From: Bin80 sp965220365
GTDB lineage: Bacteria > Bacteroidota > Rhodothermia > Rhodothermales > Bin80
Direction of reading: 5' to 3'
Assembly: GCA_965220365.1 (NCBI GenBank)
Contig: OZ244823.1
Span: 496,001-560,000 of the forward strand
DNA length: 64,000 nucleotides
Below are positions 35,825 through 49,470 of the stretch, piece by piece. Under the pieces are notes generated by a model. That model searched no databases. It saw nothing but the letters and a program-made list of their open reading frames with translations, and was not told the origin of the DNA. Both the position numbers and the translations under genes were made by a program. Positions within the stretch are counted from its first letter, which is position 1, and every line of letters begins with the position of its first letter.

Positions 35825-37125
35825 TGCAAGCGATCCCAATCCTGAACGCTGGAAATATTGGGGACGCCCCAGTCATCGCCCTGCCACCCCTGGAACCCAT
35901 CCATACGGAAGGTCCAAAAACCAGTGGACATGTCGCTGATCACGATTAAGCCGTCGGCATTCCGCACGTCAATACCAAAAGCCCCGTTGAAAACCGGATA
36001 CCGGTCTGTATTTGGTGGCCCAAGGTAGGTGTCGTAGTAGGCTACGGTGGCTGGGTTGTGTGGGTCCATGAGCGTAAAGACCTGCAACCCATCCAGATAA
36101 CCAGACACGAAGACATACGGCCAGCGGACTTCGTGATTGTGAACCAGATTACGCCAATCTGCCGTCCAGGCACTGATCGGATTGCGGATGTTGGACACGT
36201 CACCGTCCAGGGCCGGCTTCAGGTCGAAAATACGAAGCGGAGCATAGCGGTATTCGGTTTCGGCGATCACATACCGCCCGTCTGGAGACGGGGTAAAGGT
36301 GTGTCCATTGCGGACCCCGCTAATTCCTGTAAGAGTCACCAGCAGTTCCGGCTGCTGCAGGTCCGTGATATTGTAGATGAAGTATCCCCCAAGCCCTCCC
36401 CCATAGAAGCGGTCCTGGCCGGTTTCCGTATGATACCCGGCATAGAAGTCATGATACCCCCGAGCACGACCACGGCCGAGTGGGGTTTCAGGGATGGGGA
36501 CACGAGCGGTCAACCCCATGTCCAGGTTTCCTTCAACGATATGCCCGAGATCATATACATGCGCAAAGGGGCCGGAAACCGTACTGAACAAAAGGGGGCG
36601 TCCATTTGAATGGGCATAGACAAAAATATTATGGAATCCGCCAGGTAATTCCGGCTCCCGGATTCGGGCGACTTCCCGGACCTGAGAGGAGTCAGGCAAG
36701 CCGGTCACATCCAGGATCACGGCCCCCAGATCATTATTGGGACCGCCAGCACCAAATTGAAGGGATTGTACGACATAATAGCGATCCTTCCATTTGAAGT
36801 ACTTTACGTCCATCCCTCCCGTCCTCAGATGCAAATCCTGCTCCTCAATTCTCCAACGGTAGATCACCTTTGGATTTGCAGGGTCGGAGATGTCAATGAT
36901 ATCGGTACCTTTGTCTCCCTCATCTCCATAGACCATGCGGGAGACATAGACAAAGGGGCGTGACAACTCCTGCTCCATGTCAAGGTCTGCGACACTGAGC
37001 CGTGGCCCCAGCGGAATATGTCCCAGGACCGTCAAATTATCACTGCCAGGATTCTCATCGGTCCACTGGGCTACAGATACACCGGGCAGGGATACGAGTA
37101 AGAGAAACAAAGTGAAACGCAACAT
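35821..37125 (-). CDS. Secreted LVIVD-type beta-propeller protein
   Basis: 434 residues with a signal peptide (RFTLFLLLVSLPGVSVAQ). Repeats of the LVIVD kind are visible: GTDIIDISDPANPKVIYRW, AVILDVTGLPDSSQV, YFIYNITDLQQPELL, LRIFDLKPAL and LQVFTLMDPHNPATVAYY. Such propellers are exported and their ligands are usually unknown. It is the first gene of a three-gene operon, coupled by ATGA overlap to the next. With the His/Met-rich oxidase the set may handle copper or oxidise an exported substrate; this is inference from neighbourhood. Confidence 0.8.
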   Translation of the reverse strand: MLRFTLFLLLVSLPGVSVAQWTDENPGSDNLTVLGHIPLGPRLSVADLDMEQELSRPFVYVSRMVYGDEGDKGTDIIDISDPANPKVIYRWRIEEQDLHLRTGGMDVKYFKWKDRYYVVQSLQFGAGGPNNDLGAVILDVTGLPDSSQVREVARIREPELPGGFHNIFVYAHSNGRPLLFSTVSGPFAHVYDLGHIVEGNLDMGLTARVPIPETPLGRGRARGYHDFYAGYHTETGQDRFYGGGLGGYFIYNITDLQQPELLVTLTGISGVRNGHTFTPSPDGRYVIAETEYRYAPLRIFDLKPALDGDVSNIRNPISAWTADWRNLVHNHEVRWPYVFVSGYLDGLQVFTLMDPHNPATVAYYDTYLGPPNTDRYPVFNGAFGIDVRNADGLIVISDMSTGFWTFRMDGFQGWQGDDWGVPNISSVQDWDRLQ

Positions 37126-37546
37126 CTTCTTTCAAAAATTAGAATTATATAGAGGCAGGGTGCGAACCCCGTTTGAAGCATCAGAGACAGGGGGAACATC
37201 CGACTCCTCACCATTTCAGTCGTAGAACCCCTCCACCGGGAAGGCCCCAAACCCTGCTAACCACAATAAGGCTGTCAAGGTTGCGAACAGTGTGATTTTC
37301 CGGCGAGAACTTTCCTGAGACTAATCCAGACTTAATGATTGCTGGTTCCACCGTTGTCCATCGACGGGTGAGGCTTTTGGTCCGTGAGACCACCACATCT
37401 GTAGATCGAGATCACCAAGCAAGCCCGTCCAGCTTCTCCCTTTGCCGGGAGCCGTCAACAACGGTCCTATATATATATATATTTCGTGCTTCGGTATATC
37501 ATCGTATGAACTATGGACGACACCATGGTCTGCTGCCGCCCGTGAG
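37126..37546. other. Intergenic region with a short TA tract
   Basis: Between the LVIVD gene start and the GH18 gene end. It should hold the promoter of the oxidase operon. A TATATATATATA run lies near 37471. No gene is supported. Confidence 0.4.
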
Positions 37547-38590
37547 TTAGGGATTCGCCACGGCATCAATGGCGTGCAGCAGGCTCGTCACCGAATCCTC
37601 AGTGTCCTGTGCAATCTCCCAGATCATTATTCCAGCGAAGCCATTGTCAATTGCGTAACGTGTCTTGTCGGTGATCGTCTGCACTCCGTTGTAATAGATG
37701 TTCGCCACCCGGTCCATGTCCGGTGCATCGGAATGCAGGGCGACGATGTCTCGATAAGAGATACCCGCGCCTCCTCGGTCGTCAAAATCCCGGCCATAGA
37801 ACGGCACGCCAAGCACGATCTTGTTCTTCGGCCATTTGCGGTAGTTCGTCCAGTACGCAAGACCTGTCGAGGAGGCTGAGGATCCCGAGCCGATGGCTTG
37901 TTCGAATGAGGAATGCGGCCCCGGCGCTGACCACGGTCCAGAGAAGTCGTAGCCCATCACATGTACGTGGTCTACAAGCAGATGGACGTCTTCGTAATGC
38001 CGACCGAACCAGTCTCCAGGATAAACATCCAGCGATATCTTCGGGCCGTCCAAAGCAGCCCGTAAATCCTGCAGCAAGGCGACCAGGCCCGCCTTTTCCG
38101 AAGCCACCGGCATGTTGGAGTTGTCCTTGGTCCAATGCTCCCAGTCGATGTCAACTCCGTCAAGGCAGTGCGTCTCCAGGTATTGGCTGACTGTCTCTAC
38201 GAAAATCTTGCGGGTATCGTCGTTTGCAGCCAAAGCAGGAAATCCCTCTGAACTGCCTCCACCTCCAACCGAAATGTACACTTCCACGCCGTGCGCATGT
38301 GCGGCCGACACCAATGCATCAATCTGTGTCAACCGGCTGGTGTCAAGTGATCCGTCAGCGCGCGGTATGGCAAAAGCATAAATCACGCGCGTGAGCAGAT
38401 CCCATCGGATCTGAGAGGCAGGTGTCACATCGTGCTTATAGGCAGGATAGAAGCCAATCACGTGATGCGCGAATGGCTTGCCCTCAAAGGTGCCGGCGCA
38501 GCCTGGCTGCACGACCGGGTCAACGACCGGCGAGCAGCCGAAGTTGGCAAAGAGAAGGACGAATGAAAAGGCCTGGGCCTTGAATCGCAT
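37547..38590 (-). CDS. GH18 chitinase-like lipoprotein
   Basis: 347 residues. The N-terminus ends in a lipobox-like LLFANFGCSP. The GH18 barrel has VIGFYPAYKHD, VIYAFAIPRADGS, VYISVGGGG and the catalytic CLDGVDIDWEHW, which contains the DxxDxDxE signature with the proton-donor Glu near residue 150. VHVMGYDFSGPW and GIMIWEIAQDTED near the end supply the conserved barrel strands. It probably hydrolyses chitin or a related beta-1,4-N-acetylglucosamine polymer at the cell surface. Length is normal for a single-domain enzyme. It appears to be a single-gene unit. Confidence 0.9.
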   Translation of the reverse strand: MRFKAQAFSFVLLFANFGCSPVVDPVVQPGCAGTFEGKPFAHHVIGFYPAYKHDVTPASQIRWDLLTRVIYAFAIPRADGSLDTSRLTQIDALVSAAHAHGVEVYISVGGGGSSEGFPALAANDDTRKIFVETVSQYLETHCLDGVDIDWEHWTKDNSNMPVASEKAGLVALLQDLRAALDGPKISLDVYPGDWFGRHYEDVHLLVDHVHVMGYDFSGPWSAPGPHSSFEQAIGSGSSASSTGLAYWTNYRKWPKNKIVLGVPFYGRDFDDRGGAGISYRDIVALHSDAPDMDRVANIYYNGVQTITDKTRYAIDNGFAGIMIWEIAQDTEDSVTSLLHAIDAVANP

Positions 38591-38997
38591 GGGTCATGCA
38601 GGTCCGCAACCTGATCGCTGTGAGTGACCGCTTGGACTCAATGTCCAACCGTGCAAGTGAGAGGCATGTTTCGTGATCGCCAAGACCTCATGCACCCCTT
38701 ATCCGAGCTGAGCCGACAATACTTGCTTTCGCAGCAGCAAAGGCATGGAACTGCAGACAGCTGAGATTCCATGGGGTCCCGCGGACGCAACGAGAGTGGA
38801 AGAAACCCATGAACGGAGGCAGTATTCACCTGGAATCTTGCTAAGAAGAGATTCGCGGCTTATATTACCCCCGAATAAAGCATAAGGAATTCGGTAGAGG
38901 GTAGCCGGATTGGTTACATGACAGCCTTTTGGTGTATAGGAATATGGGGTTCCTGAGCAAAGGGAACGAATTCCCTCCAGAGTAATTGCAGGCGTGT
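38591..38997. other. Intergenic region, nothing recognised
   Basis: Divergent promoters for the GH18 gene and the gene at 38998 should lie here. An antisense frame of about 100 codons has no family features and is not called. Confidence 0.35.
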
Positions 38998-39399
38998 ATG
39001 CGCGTTTCATTGTTTTTCTTAGCAGCGGTTTTCCTGGTTGCGTCCAGCTTCCTGTCGGTTCGGCTCCGTTATTTTAACACGGAGTACGATGCGGGGGTGA
39101 TTACGGTTACCTGGGAAGCGGAGGTGGAAGCAGATGTCGGAACGTACGAGCTCTATCGGAAGTCTGGCCAGGCAGACGATTTTTCGAAAATTGCGGATAT
39201 CTCCGTGCATGGCGTGAATACTCCATACAGGGTGCGCGACGACAAGGTCTACAAGTCGCCAGCGGCGACCGTTGATTATCGTCTGGAGGCGGTACTGACC
39301 AATGGCCTGCGGCAGCGGATAGCGGAGAGAAAAGTGAACTACACACCCACAGCTATTCCACGAAGCTGGGGCAGTATCAAGGCGATGTTTCAGAATTAG
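38998..39399 (+). CDS. Small secreted beta-sandwich protein of unknown function
   Basis: 133 residues from the ATG at 38998, giving a clean signal peptide (MRVSLFFLAAVFLVASSFLS). The remainder resembles a fibronectin type III fold: YDAGVITVTWEAEVEADVGT, YELYRKSGQADDFSKI, then VDYRLEAVLTNG. No enzyme motif is present. It lies 12 bp before pyrR in the same direction, so the two are probably co-transcribed, though no functional link is obvious. Confidence 0.65.
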   Translation: MRVSLFFLAAVFLVASSFLSVRLRYFNTEYDAGVITVTWEAEVEADVGTYELYRKSGQADDFSKIADISVHGVNTPYRVRDDKVYKSPAATVDYRLEAVLTNGLRQRIAERKVNYTPTAIPRSWGSIKAMFQN

Positions 39400-39411
39400 T
39401 GTGCCCCGTTT

Positions 39412-39885
39412 ATGCACACACTGATTCTTGGTAAAGAGCGGATTGAACGAACACTGGCACGCCTCGCCTGTGAGGTGGACGAGCGGAATCAGGGTACCGA
39501 GGGTTTGATTTTGTTCGGGGTTGTACCAAAAGGGATTCTCGTGGCCCAAGCCCTTGCACGACACATCAGTGAGATCGCAGGACGCAGCGTGGTTCCTGTT
39601 CCGCTGGATTTAGAGGACCCAAGCCAAAAGCCAGAGGATGTGACCGGGAAAGTGGTGGTCATCGTTGATGATGTCCTTTACACGGGTCGAACGGCGCACC
39701 GCGCGGTTGCAGCCGTATGTGAAATGGGATCACCAGCCCGAATTCAGTTAATGGTTCTCATAGATCGTGGGCATCGCGAAGTGCCGCTGCAGCCCGATTA
39801 TGTCGGACGCAAGTTGCAAACCAAATATCGCGAGCGTGTGGATGTGGATGCAGAAAAGGGACTGTCGGTGTACCTCACCGAGTAA
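39412..39885 (+). CDS. pyrR: PyrR-type phosphoribosyltransferase
   Basis: 157 residues. The phosphoribosyl-pyrophosphate loop is VVVIVDDVLYTGRTAHRAV near 85. LIDRGHREVPLQPDYVGRKL matches the PyrR-specific segment, which separates it from other type I phosphoribosyltransferases. PyrR proteins make UMP from uracil, and in some bacteria they also bind pyr mRNA to attenuate transcription. No pyrimidine biosynthesis gene and no obvious attenuator lies next to it, so here only the enzyme role can be supported. Somewhat shorter than Bacillus PyrR. Confidence 0.88.
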   Translation: MHTLILGKERIERTLARLACEVDERNQGTEGLILFGVVPKGILVAQALARHISEIAGRSVVPVPLDLEDPSQKPEDVTGKVVVIVDDVLYTGRTAHRAVAAVCEMGSPARIQLMVLIDRGHREVPLQPDYVGRKLQTKYRERVDVDAEKGLSVYLTE

Positions 39886-39918
39886 GTCCGAAGGTTCGAT
39901 GTCACTCAGCGTTCATCT

Positions 39919-40668
39919 CTAATCCAGAGAATCAGCAGTCGTAAACAAGCGGATATCCGATCCCTCCGGCCAAAGTTCTCCCGGTTCAGGAGACTGTCGT
40001 AGAATCAGGGGATTGTCGGGATCTCCCTCTTGACCCAGTAAGCGAGGCCAAAAAAATAAAACACGAAGCAGGCTGTCGGCTGTATGATGGGGCTGTCCGA
40101 CCACATCGGGCACTTCGACAAGCCGGTTCCGGTTCAAGCCACGTCCATACCAGACCGTAATGCTGTCCCCCCGGGGAATAAGAGATCCCGCGACCGGGTC
40201 CGTGCGGGTCACCGCGCCAGGATCGGGGCTGGGAATCGTATCAGGCTCTTCGTGGACGATCAGGCCCGCGGCCATCAACGCCAGCCGTGCATTTCGGCGG
40301 GATTGTGTGCTCACATCAGGAACAACCACATCTTGCTCCAATCCGCGATAGATGGATAGGTAGATTCGTCGCCCGGGTCTTACGGATGCGCTCGGGCGCG
40401 GGGTTTGAACCGCAACCAAGCCCTGCAGACTGTCTGGCCCGATACGGGAAGTGGTGTCGCCAAATACAAGTCCGACAGAATCAATCTCCAGAAGAGCTTC
40501 AGAAATGGGCATGCCCTGAAAATCAGGAACAAAAACAACCTCGTCTTGGCGGGTGACTCGGGGCATGATAATTTGGTCAACCACCAGGTACAGTGCAAAA
40601 AACACCACCACCAGTAGTGCTGCGCCCCATTTGAGGTAAGGATTCTTCCGAAGAGGGAGGCGTTTCAC
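39919..40668 (-). CDS. Membrane-anchored protein with three PASTA domains
   Basis: 249 residues. A short cytoplasmic start (MKRLPLRKNPYLKWG) is followed by one transmembrane segment (AALLVVVFFALYLVVDQII). Three PASTA repeats follow: VFVPDFQGMPISEALLEIDS with LVAVQTPRPSASVRPG, VVVPDVSTQSRRNARLALMA with AVTRTDPVAGSLIPRG, and VEVPDVVGQPHHTADSLLRV with LILRQSPEPGELWPEG. PASTA domains bind peptidoglycan-type ligands. There is no kinase or transpeptidase domain, which is the common arrangement in the FCB group. Confidence 0.88.
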   Translation of the reverse strand: MKRLPLRKNPYLKWGAALLVVVFFALYLVVDQIIMPRVTRQDEVVFVPDFQGMPISEALLEIDSVGLVFGDTTSRIGPDSLQGLVAVQTPRPSASVRPGRRIYLSIYRGLEQDVVVPDVSTQSRRNARLALMAAGLIVHEEPDTIPSPDPGAVTRTDPVAGSLIPRGDSITVWYGRGLNRNRLVEVPDVVGQPHHTADSLLRVLFFWPRLLGQEGDPDNPLILRQSPEPGELWPEGSDIRLFTTADSLD

Positions 40669-41092
40669 GGGGACTCAGGAAAAAAATAAAAAAATTTCAC
40701 GAAAACGGGAAATTTTGGGAACAACGGATTTTCTGGCATAGTTAGACGCGGTCTTTGCTATGATCAGCATAGCGGAATTACTGCTTAGCCAGTCTGTTCT
40801 TTCCCCGTTTTCAACTTCCGGTTTTACGCGTCACCGCAGGATCTGGTGCCACGGTTTATAGCATCGGGAAAAAAGTAAAACGGGGATCCGCACAGATTTG
40901 TTTTAATCAAAAAAATTCCGTACGTTGGTACTCCTGCCTTTTGGGGCAGGTGCAGTTCTTTGACAGGTTGAGAGTATAGCGAGTCCTTTGTCGATTCAGA
41001 CAAGGATTCGGTTGTTCTGTTATAGAACAGCCAATCCAAATTTAGTCAGGAAGAGTGTGCTATAAGTGCTCACATAAAAATTCAAAATCTCT
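40669..41092 (+). promoter_or_regulatory. rRNA operon promoter and leader region
   Basis: About 420 bp upstream of 16S. It opens with A-tracts (around 40680-40700) of the UP-element kind. A TATGAT at 40759 is a possible -10 box, without a convincing -35. Further down are a small hairpin (CCTGCC/GGCAGG, 40933-40950) and the boxA-like site at 40955. The exact promoter was not fixed. Confidence 0.5.
40955..40965 (+). promoter_or_regulatory. boxA-like antitermination site in the rRNA leader
   Basis: GTTCTTTGACA resembles the rRNA boxA consensus bound by NusB-NusE. The same 11 bases recur before 23S at 42912. nusB is encoded at 3933-4430. Confidence 0.6.
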
Positions 41093-42622
<1,530 letters not shown>

Positions 42623-42710
42623 AAGAGAGCCTTGAGACAACAGTCTTCCGAATCGGCAGGACTCGCTATACTCTTCCCTGGTTTTGCAAGTGGACGAAAC
42701 CCGCATTTCA

Positions 42711-42784
<74 letters not shown>

Positions 42785-42816
42785 CCCCGCAGGCCCAATA
42801 CGGTCCTTAAATGCGA

Positions 42817-42889
42817 GGGGTTATAGCTCAGATGGTAGAGCATCGGTTTTGCATACCGGGGGTCGCCGGTTCGAATCCGGCTAACTCCA
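42817..42889 (+). tRNA. tRNA-Ala (TGC)
   Basis: Acceptor GGGGTTA pairs with TAACTCC with one G-U pair, discriminator A. The anticodon TGC is at 42850-42852 and the T-loop is TTCGAAT. CCA is not encoded. Second spacer tRNA; the Ile-Ala order is the common bacterial one. Confidence 0.96.
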
Positions 42890-42911
42890 CTAGGATCGAA
42901 GGTTGATCCAA

Positions 42912-42922
42912 GTTCTTTGACA
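42912..42922 (+). promoter_or_regulatory. boxA-like site before 23S rRNA
   Basis: GTTCTTTGACA, identical to 40955-40965. Bacterial rRNA operons often repeat boxA in the 16S-23S spacer to keep the antitermination complex engaged. Confidence 0.6.
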
Positions 42923-43055
42923 TGATGATATTCGCCAATATGAACAACGCGCAGAAATGACGAAAGCCTATATGGTTTTCGTCCGAGCGTAAAACGAGCG
43001 CAGAGAACTCCCCCACCGGGAGTTCTCGCGAACCTGACTTGTGTAAAATCTCAAA

Positions 43056-46002
<2,947 letters not shown>

Positions 46003-46101
46003 TTTGAAATTTTACAGAAGTCAGAGCTCGTTTACACGCTCTGCGTTGATCATATGGCGAAGTCGTCCTGTCAAATTATTGCTGCTTCGTGCAGCGACAG
46101 G

Positions 46102-46216
46102 CTTCCTGGTGCTTATAGCGCGGGGGATACACCTCTTCCATTCCGAACAGAGTCGTTAAGTCCCGCAGCGCCGATGGTACTGCCCTTCGTGGTGGGAGAG
46201 TAGGTCGGTGCCAGGA
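46102..46216 (+). rRNA. rrf: 5S ribosomal RNA
   Basis: The ends pair (TTCCTGGTGC with GGTGCCAGGA) and the core contains ACACCTCTTCCATTCCGAAC and GGGAGAGTAGGTC, all typical of 5S. It lies 100 bp after 23S. Confidence 0.92.
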
Positions 46217-46224
46217 TCCCACTT

Positions 46225-46274
46225 GCAACAGGGCCATTTCCGACTGGATCTGGCCTTCTGTTGCGTTCTTTTTC
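46225..46274 (+). terminator. Rho-independent terminator of the rRNA operon
   Basis: A long stem GCAACAG-GGCCA pairs with TGGCC-TT-CTGTTGC and is followed by GTTCTTTTTC. It lies 8 bp after 5S and just before the TPP riboswitch, separating the rRNA operon from the transporter gene. Confidence 0.85.
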
Positions 46275-46284
46275 AACATTGCCA

Positions 46285-46372
46285 GATTGCTTGGGGGTGC
46301 CTCCTGCGGAGGCTGAGATTAGACCCTTTGTACCTGATCCGGGTAATGCCGGCGTAGGAAAATGCATGGGAA
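46285..46372 (+). promoter_or_regulatory. TPP riboswitch (thi-box)
   Basis: The conserved thi-box core is present in order: GGGGGTGCC, a small stem loop, GGCTGAGAT, ACCCTTTGTACCTGATCC, GGGTAATGCCGGCGTAGGAA. The start codon of the TonB receptor lies about 45 bp downstream, so the switch probably turns off that gene when thiamine pyrophosphate is plentiful. No clear terminator stem with a T-run lies between, which favours control of translation initiation. Confidence 0.95.
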
Positions 46373-46415
46373 GTGCAGTGGCTGCCGCCAAGCAGGGTGA
46401 AAAACACGCTGTAGT

Positions 46416-48902
46416 ATGCTACTTTCCGTACTGGTTTTTTCCGCGTTTCTTCTGAATCCTCCACTGTCGGGGGTGGTCCAATCATCAACCGGTGAGCCCC
46501 TTGAAGGCGCAACCGTTCAGCTCTTCTTTGAAGATTCTCCGATTCCCCGATATTCCACGGTAACCGATCAGAGCGGAAGCTTTGAATTGGAAGTTGCCGT
46601 GGGAGAGTATACCGTGGAGATTCGCTTTCTCGGCTATAGAACGCTGCGTCAAGCTCTTGAGGTGGAGGCTGCCCTGCGGAGGACGTTTGTTCTTGAGGAG
46701 GGACTCCTTTATGGAGGCGAAGTCGTCGCAGAGGCCCGGCGTGCCCGGGAGCAACTGACCCCGCTCACCCACAGCAACATTACTGCACGGGAACTCGCTG
46801 TGCTACCTTCCATGCAGGATTTGCCCGCTGCACTGGCCCGCTCAGTTTCCATTACTCACTACAGTGAGAACGGAAATGATCTGGGCTACACCTATTTGAG
46901 GTTGCGGGGATTCGGACAGCGGCGTGTGGCCGTCTCGGTTAATGGAATCCCACAGAATGATCCCGAAGAGCATAATGTGTTCTGGATCAATTTCTTTGAT
47001 TTGCAGGGCTCCATACAGGATATTCAAGTGCAGCGCGGAGCAGGAGCCGCAGCCTACGGCTCCACCGGGATTGGCGGAGCAATCAACATTGTTACAGATC
47101 CGTACCGCCCTACCCCGGATGTTCGACTGGAGACAGGATATGGCAGCTACAATACGCAGCGCTATACGATTCAGGCAAATACCGGACTTCTAGGCGGGCG
47201 GTATGCGGTGTATGCACGAGGTAGTCGACTGACCTCGGATGGGTACCGGGACTGGTCCTGGTCCGAATTTTGGCGATACTTCATCGGAGTCCGTCGGTAC
47301 GGAGAGCGACATACATTTACACTGCAATCTTATGGCGGTCCCCAAAAGGATGGCTTAGCCTACGGTGGAATCCCCAAAGAGGCGAACACTCGGGCGGTGG
47401 ATGATGGGTTTGGTGGAACAATTGATCGCCGCTACAACTTCAGTGAGCTAACCCGAGACATTGAGCGTTTTCATCAACCGCATGTTGAGCTTCTTCACAC
47501 CTTTTCTCCGAGCCCGAATCGAACCTTCGAACAAGCGATCTTCTGGATCAAGGGGATTGGAGAATTTGATTTTGGAGGGACGTTTCGGAGTGCGGATTAT
47601 TTGCGCCTTCCCGCACAATGGAGGGGATTGAGCCAGGCGCAGCGACAGGCCCCCCTGTTCATCAGCGCACCGGATGCCACAGTGCTGTTTCGTGCGGCTC
47701 TGGATCAGTGGCAGACGGGGTGGATGCCGCGCTATCAAATCGTTCGTCCCGGCTCGGAAACCACATTCGGAGGGGAGCTGCGGCTGCACCGGTCGTTGCG
47801 GTGGGGGCGTGTTGAAGAAGGCACAGGACTTCCCGCAGAAGTCATCGGAGCAGAGAATGATTACCGGGTTTATAGTGTGCGAGGCGAAAAGACGGTCGGC
47901 TCAATTTATGCAAGCCATTTGATGCGACCACACAGGCGTTTGGCAATCCAGGCAGATATGCAGCTCACCTGGCGGCAGTACAGGCTTGTTGAGGAGGAGT
48001 TTTTTGGAAATTCGTTTCGTGTCCCCTATTTGTTCGTAAATCCGCGTATAGGGATGACTCTGAACCCCGAGCAGCCGCTCAGTGCCTATGTGAGCATTTC
48101 CTATGCGAACCGCGAGCCGCGAATGAAATCGTTGTATGATGGCGAGGAAGCTGGCGCTGGTTTCATGCCTCAGTTTGAGCGGAATTCAGAAGGGGGTTTC
48201 GACTACGACAATCCGATCGTGAAGCCCGAGCGTCTGACTGACGTTGAAATCGGAGGACAGCTTGAACGCCGAGCTTTACGACTTCGCCTGTCTGCTTACT
48301 GGATGGAGTTCAGGGATGAAATCGTGCCTAGTGGCGGGCTGGATCAGTTTGGGGTTCCACGTACAGGGAATGCTGATCGCACCCGGCACATTGGGATTGA
48401 ATTGGAAGCGGCAGCCCGGATCCTGCCGGGGTTGAATGCATTTGCCAATGCGACCTTCAGTCGCAATCGGATCGTAAAGTTTGTTGAATACGCGACACAG
48501 CCGGATTTTTCGATTGCACCGATTGATCGGGTGGGCAATCCGATTGCGGGCTTCCCCGCACGCAGTGGAAATCTAGGGGTGACCTATGAGTATGCAGGCC
48601 TCACGTTTCGGGCAGATGCGCGTCTGGCAGGAGTACAGTACGTGGACAATGGTGGTGGGCGCACTGCTGACGGTGTCGAGCAGGACAACCTGAAAGTAGA
48701 TCCCTATACCTTGGTGTCTACGACCGTGCAGTGGGAATTCAGTGACCGATCTGTGCTCAGTGGATTGCTGCTTTCGCTTGACGTGAACAATGTCCTGGAT
48801 TCAAAAGTGCTTCTATACGGGAACGCAGGGTTTGGAACTCCACAGTTCTTTCCAGCGGCAACCCGTCATGTCTTTTTAAGAGCGCAATACAGGTTGTGGT
48901 GA
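46416..48902 (+). CDS. TonB-dependent receptor, probable thiamine or precursor uptake
   Basis: 828 residues. A signal peptide (MLLSVLVFSAFLLNPPLSG) is followed by a carboxypeptidase-regulatory-like domain (about 20-90: GEPLEGATVQLFFEDSPIPR, GEYTVEIRFLGYRTLRQAL), the plug (about 105-220: LPAALARSVSITHYSENGND, LRLRGFGQRRVAVSVNGIPQ, GAAAYGSTGIGGAINIVTDP) and a 22-strand-type barrel ending FLRAQYRLW with a terminal aromatic. The TPP riboswitch in its leader is the main evidence for the substrate. TonB and inner-membrane partners are not in the window. No thiamine biosynthesis gene is adjacent. Confidence 0.9.
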   Translation: MLLSVLVFSAFLLNPPLSGVVQSSTGEPLEGATVQLFFEDSPIPRYSTVTDQSGSFELEVAVGEYTVEIRFLGYRTLRQALEVEAALRRTFVLEEGLLYGGEVVAEARRAREQLTPLTHSNITARELAVLPSMQDLPAALARSVSITHYSENGNDLGYTYLRLRGFGQRRVAVSVNGIPQNDPEEHNVFWINFFDLQGSIQDIQVQRGAGAAAYGSTGIGGAINIVTDPYRPTPDVRLETGYGSYNTQRYTIQANTGLLGGRYAVYARGSRLTSDGYRDWSWSEFWRYFIGVRRYGERHTFTLQSYGGPQKDGLAYGGIPKEANTRAVDDGFGGTIDRRYNFSELTRDIERFHQPHVELLHTFSPSPNRTFEQAIFWIKGIGEFDFGGTFRSADYLRLPAQWRGLSQAQRQAPLFISAPDATVLFRAALDQWQTGWMPRYQIVRPGSETTFGGELRLHRSLRWGRVEEGTGLPAEVIGAENDYRVYSVRGEKTVGSIYASHLMRPHRRLAIQADMQLTWRQYRLVEEEFFGNSFRVPYLFVNPRIGMTLNPEQPLSAYVSISYANREPRMKSLYDGEEAGAGFMPQFERNSEGGFDYDNPIVKPERLTDVEIGGQLERRALRLRLSAYWMEFRDEIVPSGGLDQFGVPRTGNADRTRHIGIELEAAARILPGLNAFANATFSRNRIVKFVEYATQPDFSIAPIDRVGNPIAGFPARSGNLGVTYEYAGLTFRADARLAGVQYVDNGGGRTADGVEQDNLKVDPYTLVSTTVQWEFSDRSVLSGLLLSLDVNNVLDSKVLLYGNAGFGTPQFFPAATRHVFLRAQYRLW

Positions 48903-48906
48903 GCGG

Positions 48907-49470
48907 CTAGTGGCCCGTGAAGTGGCGGGTCTGACGCCGGGCCCACCGGAGCGCCACGCTTGCCACGACCGCCATCGCCGCTGCCAGCACGTTGAACAAC
49001 ATGTCCACCGGGTCCATGACGCGGCTAGGCAAAAACCATTGGATACCCTCGTCAATGACACCGATCAGCGACGCGATTACGATTGCAAGCAGGCCCGGCA
49101 CGGGAACACGCCGTCCCTGTCTAGCCCGCTCCAAAAGCGCCTCGTGGACGAAGATGGCCACCACCCCGTACTCGACCAAATGGGAGCGCTCGGTTGGCAC
49201 CGCCATCCGAACGATGATCAGAAGGTAAGCAGCAGCGACGCCAAGAGCGACGCCGATCTCCATACCGCCTGGACGAACCCTGAGGCCCTGCGTGATCACG
49301 GTTGCGAGCACCAGAATGCAGCCGAGGAGAAAGAGCCAAACCGACAAGAAGTCGCTCCCCAACTCGTCGACCAGTATTCGCGCCAGCCCCAAGGTAGAGT
49401 AGATGGCCACCACGACAGCCAGCGTATAGGCCCAGAGGCGTCTTTCTCTCGCCGATGTGAAAACAGGCAT
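48907..49470 (-). CDS. VanZ-like membrane protein
   Basis: 187 residues with about five hydrophobic segments (LWAYTLAVVVAIYSTLGLA, FLSVWLFLLGCILVLATVI, MEIGVALGVAAAYLLIIVRM, VPGLLAIVIASLIGVI, LFNVLAAAMAVVASVAL). The VanZ motifs are the HLVEYGVVAIF stretch and DEGIQWFLPSRVMDPVDMLF. VanZ proteins confer low-level teicoplanin resistance in enterococci, but the role of most family members is unknown. It converges on the TonB receptor gene with 4 bp between stops. Confidence 0.85.
   Translation of the reverse strand: MPVFTSARERRLWAYTLAVVVAIYSTLGLARILVDELGSDFLSVWLFLLGCILVLATVITQGLRVRPGGMEIGVALGVAAAYLLIIVRMAVPTERSHLVEYGVVAIFVHEALLERARQGRRVPVPGLLAIVIASLIGVIDEGIQWFLPSRVMDPVDMLFNVLAAAMAVVASVALRWARRQTRHFTGH

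Noticed and set aside
38699..39010. Minus-strand frame of 103 codons between the GH18 gene and pyrR
   Set aside because: It overlaps the start of the secreted protein gene at 38998 and has no signal, domain or family features.
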